The notes beneath the pieces were generated by a model. It was not told the DNA's origin and did not search any database. It saw only the letters and a program-made list of their open reading frames with translations. From positions 65,248,001-65,312,000 of the forward strand of contig NC_080588.1 of NCBI RefSeq assembly GCF_029962835.1: DNA of 64,000 nt, written 5' to 3'. Shown here piece by piece: positions 36,986-48,300 of the stretch. This DNA comes from Magnolia sinica (lineage: Eukaryota > Streptophyta > Magnoliopsida > Magnoliales > Magnoliaceae). Positions within the stretch are counted from its first letter, which is position 1, and each line of letters opens with the position of its first letter. Position numbers and translations under genes: made by a program.

Positions 36986-38102
36986 TGTTGATCAAATCAT
37001 ACAGAAATTATATTTTCTGTAAATATGTAAACCAAAAAAATATCAAAATTATCAGGATAGGCTGAAGCACGTATGAGAACACCGTCCTTAAATCGTTATT
37101 TGCCCATTCTCAATCAAATTGAGAATACTGAAAGGTTCCAGGCAAACAACTTCTAGGATACGACGAGCCTGGTGTGGATCCGCATTTAGCAAATACGAGG
37201 ATTCACTAATGCAACTCTATACACAAATTTCTGGCAAATAACAAAAAGAAAAATCCCAAAATGAGAAAGATAAATGCAAATGTTTAGACCACTACACCAG
37301 TCTGTTCTTAAGTTCTTCTAGCTAAGGTTCAGATGAACCTTGCACCTTGTTGTCTTGCTAGAGTACATTGGTTCGTATGAGTATGAATTCGAGGGTGTTT
37401 GTGATGGTTTGTAAACCCATCTAAGCACTGTATATATAGGCTAGGATGGCTGATCGTTTTGGTTCAGCGCTATTAATCCACATGACTGTTTCTAGTTGTT
37501 GGTGAGAAACTAGCTGTTATCGGCAGTTTCTGACTGTTATGCACGTGGTGTAACAGCTACTACATGCTGACCGTTTAGACTCATTGGCTAGCCGTTTATA
37601 GCTGTTGGGCTAGCCACATGCAACAATTTCTGCATGGTCAGTTTTAATGTACACGAGGAGTTACACCTCACTCGAACAGCTAGTTTTTCTAGCCTCTATA
37701 TAAGTCACGTGGGTCTCATTCAGACCTCTAGACTCATCCCAGCCACTTGCCATATCTTTCTGTCACACTGCGACTCGCACCGGTTCGCGAAGGAGCGACC
37801 TTCTGCGATACGATGAGCACGTGCGAAGTGCAAAGTGCGCCACTAGCGCCTTTAAAGCCACACTGCCTCAGATGCCCACACCCTTGCACCAAGCTCGAGC
37901 CCAAGCACGGAACACGCAAGCCCGATACACCATAGACCAAACAATTAAAATATAAAGGTACTCTACCTTTCTCATATAAACCACAATTTTTTCTTTCTCT
38001 TTTCTAATGTAAACTATTCCCAAAACACCAAAAATAGGTTTTTGCAAAACTTTTTTATACTATATATATTATTTTAAATATATTTTAAACCTTTTTATAA
38101 CA
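36986..38102 (-). repeat. LTR of the copia element (right)
   Basis: A 1117-bp terminal repeat, the 5' LTR in the orientation of the element. It is followed by GGGAT. Confidence 0.92.
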
Positions 38103-38317
38103 GGGATTGTTGGATTGAATTCCCATGTTCTAGATCAGCAAATGGTTGATTCTCCTCAGATGTCGAGACGTGAGGCATCTCTTGGAGGTTAGGTTTTTGT
38201 TACAATCCCGATAGTTTGAGCCTAGTTTGGCACATTTCATAACTTTTGGCGCTTTGTGTATTGGTTAAATTTTTAACAATTGATATTAAGAGCTAATACT
38301 ACATCATGTGTTTGAGT

Positions 38318-38904
38318 TAGGGGTGTACATCGAGTCGAGTTGGCCTCAGCTCGACTTAGCTCGGCCACTAGCTAACCTTAGTTCGAACTCAGCTCGGCTC
38401 AGTCTTTGAGCTTGACTAGCCAGCTCGGCTCGGTTCGGTCAGCAGCTCAGGCCAGTTCGAGCCAAGTTTGAGCCGAGTTCGCCTGTGCAACATTTTCACA
38501 AACACCTGGACTGCACCTTCAAAATCTCACTGTATTTAAGACATTAGCAATGGTTTTACATGTATTTTATCAAACACTTTCTAAGCAACATAAAAATCAA
38601 GAAAAAAAGGTATTAGTTTTAAATACATACCTTCCTTGCCACCAGCCACACTTCGTTGGGTCATTTCATCAAACACTTGGTGAGCAACATCAATATCAAA
38701 GTAACCGAGTCACTGGACTTCCGAGTTCAATTCGAGCCGGGTTCGATCCAAGTCGAGTTGGGTTGGGGCCAGCTCGAACTCATTTCCGAGTTCAAAAAAT
38801 CAGCTCAACTTGGCTCGAACTCAGCTTCGAAACGAGCGGAATTGAGCTTTTTCGAGTCTAGTCAAGCGAGCTAACCGAGCTAGCTCGGTCCGTGTACACC
38901 TCTA
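38318..38904. mobile_element. hAT-type MITE
   Basis: The TIRs TAGGGGTGTACA (left) and, on the other strand, TAGAGGTGTACA (right) match at 11 of 12 positions. A perfect 8-bp target duplication, GTTTGAGT, stands at 38310-38317 and 38905-38912. Both the TIR type and the 8-bp duplication are typical of hAT. The 587-bp interior has no coding potential and is full of AGCTCGGCTCGA-like repeats. It lies inside a larger unidentified insertion (38196-39049) in the KEA3-tail duplicate. Confidence 0.9.
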
Positions 38905-39240
38905 GTTTGAGTCATGGAAATGTTTACTCGTGAAAAGGGCTATCAGATGCCACCAGGCTCCGAGAAAAACTACTTAGAACTACTATCCCCATATTTAAAA
39001 GAGCCGAACTTGATGCTTTCCATGAGTCCTGTGGGCGCATGGTTGGGTTCTTAACATTTTTTGGTGTGGTTCTTGATCCATGGAAATTGGGGCCTTGTCT
39101 GGCCCGGCCTCCACCAAGTCAGCGACGCTTACCTGCCTCAGTTGTCCATTGTTTTATTAGAGATGCAACCACTTCAAAATTTCATACCATGAAATTGAAA
39201 CAGAGGGCATGCTATGACACTACCTGTTATGGTGGATTTG

Positions 39241-40067
39241 ATACACCGCCATTTTTAAAGCTGTGGTGACTCACTTTCTGTACACGTGGCTTAATGTAGG
39301 ACAATCAGTACAGTTCAAATCGTTTACATCATCCTGTACGAACCACGGCTTGAAACAGGCAGCCATCTGTACGGGTAGTCGTTTCATTTTTAACCATTCA
39401 TTAGACGGCCATCGATTGGATGGTTAGGATTCTTCCATCAGTGTCAATGTAGGGCCACGGTCCATCTGTAATGGACCCTCTATTTACACTCTCTGGATTG
39501 ACCTGCAGCATGCCAATTCTACAGTTTTTTTTTTTTTTCCCTTTACGAGACAACTCAAAAATTAGTGGGTGCATCGCAAAATGGACGGTCTGATTTTTGG
39601 GACCATGGCATCTTCAGTGTGGCCCACCTGATGTACCGCTCGGATTTGAATATATATGCTGGCAAGTAGATGGGGATCACTTAAAATACGTCCTAGCCAT
39701 CCATTCTCTGGTGTGTGTGTGTTTATATTTTTTTCCCTCCATTGAGGTTAGTAAGCTCTCACCTGATGGACGGATTATATTTTTTAAAAAAGTATGGGCC
39801 CCACAGTGCTCGGGTTCTGTAGCCGTTGGCTCCAACACCTATTGTAGAGGAATCCTTTCCAGCTTAGAATCTAGGATTTTTCTTTTTCCAGGAATCCCAT
39901 CCACAATTCAGAAAATAAGATGGACGCTCCTGATGACCGGACCATCGCCGCAGCTCTGCATCAGGACACTATCCCTCTCTGATGCATTAGAACCTCACAA
40001 CTCCCGTCTACATACCGAACGGAATCGTCTTCTACGGCTGTTTCACGCATTGTGGAAAAACATCCTG
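39241..40067. other. Intergenic, repeat-like, no gene
   Basis: Noncoding sequence between the KEA3-tail duplicate and the palindromic array. An open frame here (39597-40157) runs into the palindromic repeats and has no recognisable protein content. Confidence 0.4.
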
Positions 40068-41511
40068 TGGGGGCCACCATGTTGTGCATTTGAAATCCAC
40101 TCCGTCCATCAGGTGCTCTTCTTGATGCTAGGCTCTTGGGCCAAAAATCAGTCATAACCATACACTCATGTGGACGGCACCACAGGGAGCAATGGGATGC
40201 GATGCCAACCATTGGTTTGTGTGTGGGTCCATCATTGCGTGTATATTTCATCAAAACCGTTCATCAGGTACGACTCACTTGATCGGGCCGACGATACGGA
40301 TGGACCGAGTGGATATAACACAAACATCGAGGCGAGCCCTAGAGAGCTTCGGGTTAAAGGGTCGCTGCTTCGGTGGATCTTCGGATCCATCAAGGTTGGT
40401 GAATCCCTGACTGTGAAGCCTACCGTGATGTATTTGACTTAAATCCACTCCGTCCATCAGTTTTGAAAACTCATGATAAGTCATGATCGAAAAAATGAAG
40501 CATATTGAAATCCCAAGTGAACCACAGCAGAGGAAATAATGGTGATTGACCGTTAAAAACGTCTTGTGGGCCACGAAAGTTTTTGATCAAGCTGTTATTT
40601 GTTTGGCCCTTCACTCAATTCTTTGTGACCTTATCAACAGCTAGAATGGCAAATAAACGTTCCGGTGGCCCCAATAAGTTTTAAATGGCGGGCATTCAAT
40701 CACTATTGTTTATGTAGTGTGGTCCACCTGATATTTGAATATGCTTATTTTTGGGATCATACCCTAAAATGAGATATCAAAACGGATGACGGAGTGGATC
40801 TAAGGCACATAAATCACGGTGGGCCCACAGTCTTGGTGCATCCGGGGCAAAGGGTTTAAGGGGCGGATTGATTAGGTGAGGCACGAGGCCCTCACCGTGG
40901 GTCCAACCTGTTGATAAGGTCACAAAGACCTGGATGAAGGGATCACACAAATATCAGCTTGATCCCAAACTTTTGTGGCTCATAAGTAGTTTTTAATGAT
41001 AATCACCATTGTTTCCTGTGGTGTGGATCACCTGAGATTTGGATCTTCTTAATTTTTGGGTTTCTGATTTAAAATAATCTTTTAAAACGGATAGACGGCG
41101 TAGATGTAAAGAAAATACATCAAAGTGGCTCCAAAGTCAGGGATCGACAGATCCACGGAAGCCTCGCCCGTTACACGCAAGTCTGCGTTGGACTCGGATT
41201 CGGCGGTGATGCCTCCATCACTCAAATTGGTACTGGAAAAATTCCGTAGGTCTTAATACGTTGTATATGTTTTATCCACACTGTCCATCCATTTTTTCAG
41301 CTCATTTTATAACGTGAGGAAAAAAACGAGGAAGATACAAATCTCAATTGGACCACACAAATAGTAAACAATGGTGATTGCACGTCCGCTCTTTCCTCTG
41401 GTATGGTCCGTCTTAGATTTGAAGTTGTCTCGGTTTTGAAAACATACCCTAAAATGAGTTGGAAAAATGTATGAACGGCGTGGATAAAACATGTACACCA
41501 TGGTGGGGCCC
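40068..41511. mobile_element. Four modules of a palindromic MITE-like repeat
   Basis: Modules lie at about 40068-40334, 40415-40832 (full), 40888-41142 (right half) and 41250-41511 (short). The full module begins with ACCGTGATGTATTTG and TCCACTCCGTCCATC and ends with their near mirror image, ACGGAGTGGATC then CACGGTGGGCCCAC. Conserved inner blocks are GTGGTCCACCTGA, ACCTTATCAACAG and CCCTAAAATGA. No coding sequence is present. The same family recurs at 41576, 52409 and 53278. Confidence 0.75.
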
Positions 41512-41575
41512 GCATATCACCGACTGTATGGGTTACTAGTTGCTACTGGAGTGAGTTGCATGTTGCACCCACTAC

Positions 41576-42014
41576 AGGGGCTACCTCTGTGCGGCCGTTG
41601 TGACTTATTTGTTTTATCCACGCCATACATTCATTTTTCCAGATCATTTTAGGGTATTATGTAAAAAATTATGCAGATCCAATGATAAAGTGGACCACAC
41701 CACAGAAAACAATGGAGTTTGAACGCCACTGATGAAAGCTTCTTGGGGCCACTGAAAGTTTTGGATGAAGCTTATATTTAATTTTCTCCTTCATCCAGGT
41801 CTGTTCTGACCTTATGAACAGGTTGGATGGCAAATAAAACATAACAGTAGCCCTACGAAAATTTCAACGGTGGGCGTTCAATCCAAACTATTTTCTGTGG
41901 TGTGGTCCACCTGAACTTTGGATATGCGTAATTTTATTTTTTCCCACTAAAAATATATGGAAAAACTAATGGATGGAATGGATAAAACAAATACATCGCA
42001 GTGGGCCCCACAGA
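41576..42014. mobile_element. Full-length palindromic MITE-like repeat upstream of the ubiquitin-RUB gene
   Basis: The left arm has TTGTTTTATCCACGCCATAC and TTTTTCCAGATCATTTTAGG. The right arm has their inverted counterparts (GGAAAAACTAATGGATGG, TGGATAAAACAAATACATCG, GTGGGCCCCACAG). The interior carries CTTCATCCAGGTCTGTTCTG, ACCTTATGAACAGGTTGGAT and GTGGTGTGGTCCACCTGA. The element ends 310 bp before the start codon, so it must supply part of the proximal promoter unless the promoter is unusually short. Confidence 0.78.
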
Positions 42015-42157
42015 GCTTGGCCCACGTTATGCCACAGACATCCCCGTGGCGCTGTGCAAGAGGCAATCCGCTTCCGGTCACTACCGAAGACGAGTTCCCT
42101 ACTTAAGACTCTCTCTCTCTCATCTTGTAGAAAAAACGCCCGAGTCCCTCCAAGCTC

Positions 42158-42300
42158 CTCTATCTCTCTCTCTCCTTCTTTCTCTTCTCCTCCTCCTCAA
42201 AGCTTCTCTATCTCTCTCTCTCCCCTTCTTTCTCTTCTCCTCCTCCTCAAAGCTTCTCTATCTGTCTCTCTCCTCTTCTTTCTCTTCTTCTTCTTCTTCT
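42158..42300 (+). repeat. Tandem ~50-bp CT-rich repeats in the ubiquitin-RUB leader
   Basis: About 2.7 copies of a unit containing TTCTTTCTCTTCTCCTCCTC and AAGCTTCTCTATCTCTCTC lie just before the start codon. A TTCCGCAG at 42309-42316 could end a leader intron, as polyubiquitin genes often have, but no donor was established. Confidence 0.75.
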
Positions 42301-42323
42301 CTCTCTCCTTCCGCAGTAAAAAG

Positions 42324-45300
42324 ATGCAGATATTCGTGAAAACCCTAACGGGGAAAACCATAACTCTCGAAGTCGAGAGCAGCGACACCATCGACAACGT
42401 CAAGGCTAAAATCCAGGTTCCTCTCTCTCTTTCTCTTTCCTCTTCTTCCTCTTCTCCTTCTTCTTCTTCTCTCATTGATATTCTGCAGGACAAGGAAGGA
42501 ATCCCACCAGATCAGCAGAGGTTGATTTTTGCTGGGAAGCAACTGGAAGATGGCCGAACCCTCGCAGATTACAACATCCAGAAGGAGTCTACTCTTCACC
42601 TTGTCTTGAGGCTTAGGGGTGGAACGATGATCAAGGTTAAGACTCTCACTGGGAAGGAGATCGAAATTGACATCGAGCCTACTGACACCATCGATCGGAT
42701 TAAGGAGCGCGTTGAGGAGAAGGAAGGGATCCCTCCTGTGCAGCAAAGGCATGCCTTTTCTCACACTTGTTGTCGTTTCATGATTCACAATATCGAGTCC
42801 TCTCTGATGGATTTTGCTGTCCCTTTCTTGTTTTTCTTTTCCATCCTTATTCGTTGGGCTTGCACAATCGTAGTGACAATTCTCGTTCTTGGCATGGGAA
42901 TTTCTCATCTGGTTTTCGGATTATGATGTTTTTCTCATGGTAATTATTTTATCGGGAAAATCTCACCGAGAATAAAAGATTAGAAAAGAGGATTAATTTA
43001 AATTTAGTAAGTTGTAAAATTTAAGATATAGGTAAAAATGGATTAGTTTAAACTTCTATCTATTTCTTTTGTTGAGACCTTGGTAATTTCTTGCTAAAAT
43101 CAGGAAAATTAAAATCTGCCTAGATTTTGAGAATCTTGTGATACTATCTTTTGATGAATTTTCTGTGCAAATACAGAGGGATTTTCAATATCTCAGTGAC
43201 ATTGCTCACATGTTCTGAAAATCGAATTGGATCATAAAATTGTAAGAGGGTCTGAATCATAAAACTTAAAATCATAAGATATATGCAATTTTCCATAAAA
43301 TCATAGAAAAATGTAAATAAATATGCAAGAATTATAAAAAATTGAAAATGATTAAATCTACACTTTTTTTTGATTGTAGGGTGAATTAACTCTTTCCCCT
43401 GTGTTCATACGCATAAATTTTTTTATACCATCCCATGTGCGTAGATAAAGTTTGCTATTGCTAGTCTTCTTGATCGCATTGGCTTCAACTTCCCTCTTTA
43501 TTTTTCCAAATGTTCTAGTATCAAATTGATGTAGTCTGCCATGCATGAGGCCTAAACGTTGCTTTTCTCCTTTCTATTAATAATCTGTTGATCTTCACGT
43601 AGGAGCTCATGTTATCTGTGATCGCCTGTATACCATTCTCTTCTCCAACTTAAATTACAACTAAATCTAACATTAACAAAAATTGTCGGCATTCTTAACA
43701 ATTACCTGATTTGTCAATGCTTGTTAAAAATACTGTGCTACAGTGCTAGATTGACTACTTACTAGAAAATTAGTAATTTAACGGTTCTTTTCATCAATCC
43801 AACCATCAAACTCAATGGTGCGTCCCTCCTACCTGTTCTTCTCTAACTGTTTCTATATTTTCAAGTATCTGCTAAAAATTTTGCACCTCTCCATCTTCAA
43901 AAAAGTATTTCTTATCTCATGGTAAGACATTAACTTTAGTGCTTGACCAAACGCCACATTCGATTAGCATGCTGGTGCAAGAAAGGTCTTCTTACAAAAT
44001 TGAAAGGGAGAACATCTGCATGAAAGAATTTTGCAATGTCCAAGCATAATTTTTCTGTACTTCCATCCAGACAACATTTAATGTTGCTTGCTTCCCATCT
44101 TGACAATATTTCATCGTATGCTCATCTATGTGGCCCTTTTCCTTTGATTGGCGCTTCTCTCTATTCTCCTCATCCTCTTCTACTAGGGCCTTGTCATGAA
44201 CCACCACCCACTTTATATAGAGAGCTTCATTCTTTCCCTTTTTGCATCAACTATTCATCTCGAAATAGTTAGAAATTTGACTTGGATTTTGTGTGTTCTG
44301 CATGCATGTTGCAACATTTATTCTTGTTCGAGCGAGGTTGTTCTTCATATGGAAGACACCATCATGGTATTGCTGCAATAGATACATTGCAAATGTTGCT
44401 TATAATTTGGGTTCACAGTTGTACGATATTCCCATGTTTCATCCTCATCATTGCTTTTACCAGCGCGGTGGTTTAGTTCTACACATTCACTGTCATCACA
44501 GACGAAAGCCATCCATCACTCACCAATCACCATTCACCAAATTAATTAACCATCCAGAAAAAAAGTTCACCAGTCACCAACAAATTCAATAAACTCATTC
44601 ACAATAAAGAAATCCCATCCACTATGTAATCCATCCCATCCACATCCACCATAAAGAAATCATATCCACCATTTAATCCATCCATCCACCATAAGACCAC
44701 CCATCTACCATAGAAAATTAGAAATACACACATTTCATCACATAGCAACAATGCAAAGAAGAAGAAATGAAATCAATACACATATCAAAGCAATAAAATA
44801 AAATACATTAGCTTGGGAGGAAAGGATGTTTTATAGAAACACTCCAGAAAAAAAACAGAAATTGATTTGGATTAGTCATTGAAAAGTGTTGGGGGGGGGG
44901 GGGGGTGGGGGTGGTTTGCTGAAAATGGGAGGGCTTACACACAAAAATACATGGGAGGGGTTTTCTTTTCAAAAAATAAAATAAAAAAAAGAAGGAAAAA
45001 AAAAAAGAAAAGAAAAAAAAGAAGGAAAAGTAAAGAAGAATTGAATAAAAAAGAAAAAACCACCAGAAGCACTTGCTGTATAAGGGTTTTATTACCATCC
45101 AATAGGATCGTAAAATTATGATTTTGTTCACATAATTCAATCCCCAATGCTATTCATTAAGTGATTTTAATTGTTTTTCATATGATTCAAGTCCTGAATT
45201 GTATGATTTTAACAACATTGGGCATGTGGTACATGGGATTCTTCTGTATCTAATTTTGACATGCTTCTTTTGTACTATTATTTTCTTTTTGACATTTTTC

Positions 45301-48300
45301 GTACTCGCAATCATGATTTATATGCTATGGGCTAGTTGAGATTTCTGTGAAAAGCGCCACTTCACTTCCTCTTGTTGAGATACAATAATAGATGATCCTT
45401 GTTCTTTATATTTTTGTTGCAATTGATTGGCTTTTTTATGAGGCTATATATATATATCGTCATAGCCTCATAAAAAAAAGAAAAGATAAATACTTTTTTT
45501 TAGTGTCTATGAGAACTTATTCATCTATACATACTGTTGCCTAGACGTATAAATACTGGTTTTGCTTTTTTTTGTAAGTCATTGTTGGAACATATTCACC
45601 CATACTAACGTTTGAGAGCTGCACTTTTCTTTCGGATAATTTTGATTAGAACTTGTCTATCCATTATGATGTTTACTGTCATATCTTTACTTGTGTAAAG
45701 CATTCTTCCATCGGTTTCTGTTAGAGCTGCTTGATTGTCATCTCCTTCTATGTCTTTAAGGAAAAGAACTAAAATGTTTGGATGAGAAAAAAAGAGTTGC
45801 AAGAAAATGAAAAATCTCTCTAGTGTATGGAGTAAAATGCTATAAATTAACAAGGCTGTAGGTTTTTCCTCTAGGAGTTAAAAATCAGCAAAATGCACAA
45901 AAAAAAAAAAAAAAAAAAAAACCACTTAATGCTTTCCTTGTGGTTGCTATAGGAACATGCATACAAAGATTAGGTGTTTTTGGCTTCTTCTTCTTCTTCT
46001 TCTTCTTCTTTTTTAATGAATAGGAACAAAGCAATTTATTTTTCTTTTTATTTTATAAGAGGAGGAATACAAAGTTGCTGAAAATAAAATTAGAAAAAAC
46101 AGCCCTTGGCAAAATTGTCAGTGTGATTGCCCACCAAACGCCTCCAACTCAAAGACTTCAATGACATCTTCCAAAGAATTTCACCCACTGGGCCCCCGTC
46201 TCCTACCTTCCACTTAGTGCAGAGCCCTGAAACCGATGATGGGATCACCCACTAGATTTTTATTTTTTTGAAGGTTAACTGGTATTTCATTAATAAGCGA
46301 ATACAATCCTAAATTTACATCCCAAAAAGGAACTTGAGCTTACAAGCATCCACTGTTTGTAGACCGGAAGCTCATTCTGCCACTTCCCTCTTGAAAACAA
46401 CACCTATTCCTCTCCCCCCGTATCTTGCTCTCTCCTCCTTTCTTATCCTTTCTCTGTGCCATGCCCATAGTAGTTCTTTAACGGTCTTTGTCATCACCCA
46501 ACTGATATTAAAAGTCCTTAGGGATTCCTCCCATACCTTTACAGTGAATAAGAAGATGATTGACCATTCCTTCATCTTTCATGCACATAGCACAGTTATT
46601 CGATATAATCCTAGATCTCTTTTGGAGGTTATCTATGGTGAGGATTTTCTCTCTTCCTGCCATCCATAAGAAAACCACTGTCTTGGGAGGAGCCTAATAC
46701 TGCCAAAATAAATAAGCATGCTCCAAGCCTGTCTCTGATAGTGATTGTCGAATCCTGGAGTAGGAAGACTGCACCAAAAAAATGTCCTGGTGGGTGGACA
46801 TTCCATACCATTGAGTTTTTTTTTTTTTGTAACACACGCACACTCCCTCACGCCGTAGTGGGATTTCACCACCTATGGATACTCGAACCCTTGACCGGGT
46901 GTTGAAACTCCTGAGAGTCTACCACCGCAGCAGGAGTAAGGATCCATTGAGTCTTGTGTTAGACTAGGTGGTAATGCTGCAAATGCTCTAGTAATCTGGT
47001 GATGTCATCTACTTCCTCCTCTAGTAAGGCCTTGTGACAAGGACACCATGCTCAACCATCTCCACATTGCGAATAACGGCAAGCCACTGTTATGTTCTTG
47101 TCCATAGCCAACCATGCCGCTCTCAATGGTCCATCCATGCACCACACATCCTCCCTGAATCTAATGCGATTTCCATCCCCAAGCTAAAATGATACCCCCT
47201 CCTTAAACTTAGGAGCTAAGGAGATTTGCGTTCCACATTCCTGATGCCCTATAACTGACACAATAATCCCCCAACTGTGATAGTCTTGGAAACTCCGCTC
47301 TCAATGGTCCATCCCTGCATCATACATCCTCCCTGAATCTAATGCGATTTCCATCCCCAAGCCAAAATTACACCTCCTTAAACTTGGGAACTGAGGAGAT
47401 GATTGCCTTCCACATACTTGATGCCCTGAGATTTGCGTTCCACATTCCTGATGCCCTATAACTGACACAATAACCCCCCCAACTGTGATAGTCTTGGAAA
47501 CTCCGCTCTCAATGGTCCATCCCTGCATCATACATCCTCCCTGAATCTAATGCGATTTCCATCCCCAAGTCAAAATTACACCCCACCCCCCCCCCCCCCC
47601 CCAAATACGTCCTCCCACTTCAGTAGGTGAAACTAGTGCCTATTCTCAGCTCCTCTCCGTAAGAAATCTTGCCTCAACTTCTCCAATTTATCCAAAACAG
47701 ATTTCGGACATCCCATATTTTCACAGTGAATGAAGAGGCGAGCAACGTCTTTTGCAGCTACTTGCACATGAAACATCTGTTTGAGATCATCAACCACCTC
47801 TGGTACAAGATCCACCATTGAAATATCATGTAAACAAACCAGACAATGAAAGGTTTTTACCTTCATTGGAGCATCATTGTCCCAGATCACCGTAGCCCAC
47901 CCAATGCAATTTCCAGTACAAAGTTGTCCAAGCCTTCTGAAGTTTTTGGTTGTGAATAAGCCATCCGCCTCAGGAACATAGATGCTACAGTTACCTGTGT
48001 GAGCAATGTAGCTCACAAACTGGGGATCTCGTCTTTCAAATTATGTCCAAAGGTTGGAGCCCAAACATCATCCCTACTTGATCTTCGAACGAATCGATCA
48101 ACCGTACCATCTACGCATGGAGCAATCCGAAACAGTGGCTGAAACATGAACTGGAGAGGGATTTCTGATCACCAAACATCTTTCCAAAAATGAGTCATTG
48201 CCCCAGTCCCAGCCCTACATCTGGCATTCTTCCAGAAAACCTGGAAAATGTTAGAGATGGCTTTCTACTGCCCCCTATCCTTGTAGCCTGCCCTGACATC

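Larger units (their letters stand above)
31358..38102 (-). mobile_element. Ty1/copia LTR retrotransposon, broken
   Basis: The LTRs at 31358-32502 and 36986-38102 begin TGTTGATCAAAT and end TTTTTATAACA. The 5-bp target duplication is GGGAT (31353-31357 and 38103-38107). On the minus strand, from right to left, come a CCHC knuckle (CHVCGKTGH, about 36200), integrase (YFITFIDDCFRYVYVYLL, about 35500) and reverse transcriptase (33850-34590, with TTFLNGNLNNEVYI and CLYVDDMLIIS). RNase H follows (33203-33418, MESKFIALAA). The order integrase before RT defines copia. A purine tract, GTGGGGGA on the minus strand, adjoins the left LTR. It is broken, with several breaks in the coding region. The LTRs differ by roughly a dozen positions in the first 220 bp by eye, so insertion is old but later than the KEA3-tail duplication it splits. 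Confidence 0.93.
30388..39240 (-). pseudogene. Duplicate of the KEA3 3' end, split by insertions
   Basis: Segments 30388-31357, 38108-38195 and 39050-39240 align in the same order and orientation with 53548-55046. That parental stretch holds the KEA3 last exon, last intron and 3' flank. Shared blocks include CCAGTTCTGCCATTCCA, CTTTTGCCTTTCCTAGC, GATCATCCTTGTTTCTATTT, TGTTGGATTGAATTCCCAT and GAGGGCATGCTATG. Similarity stops at 39236, within a few bases of the donor of KEA3 exon 11. On the minus strand 39050-39125 still reads VSVADLVEAGPDKAPISMDQ, against [20 protein letters not shown] in the gene. The copy is interrupted by a copia element (31358-38102) and by an insertion of about 850 bp (38196-39049), and it lacks the rest of KEA3, so it cannot encode the tail. 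Divergence by eye is substantial, so the duplication is not recent. Confidence 0.88.

Noticed and set aside
39597-40157. 186-codon open frame
   Set aside because: It crosses palindromic repeat sequence and has no domain-like composition.
41973-42323. Open frame extending upstream of the ubiquitin start, in frame with it
   Set aside because: It lies in the palindromic repeat and CT-rich leader, has no family similarity, and ubiquitin always begins MQIFVKTL.
42345-42908. 187-codon minus-strand open frame
   Set aside because: It is antisense to the ubiquitin-RUB exons and has no recognisable content.
44808-45147. Phe- and Lys-rich open frames
   Set aside because: Produced by homopurine/homopyrimidine low-complexity DNA.
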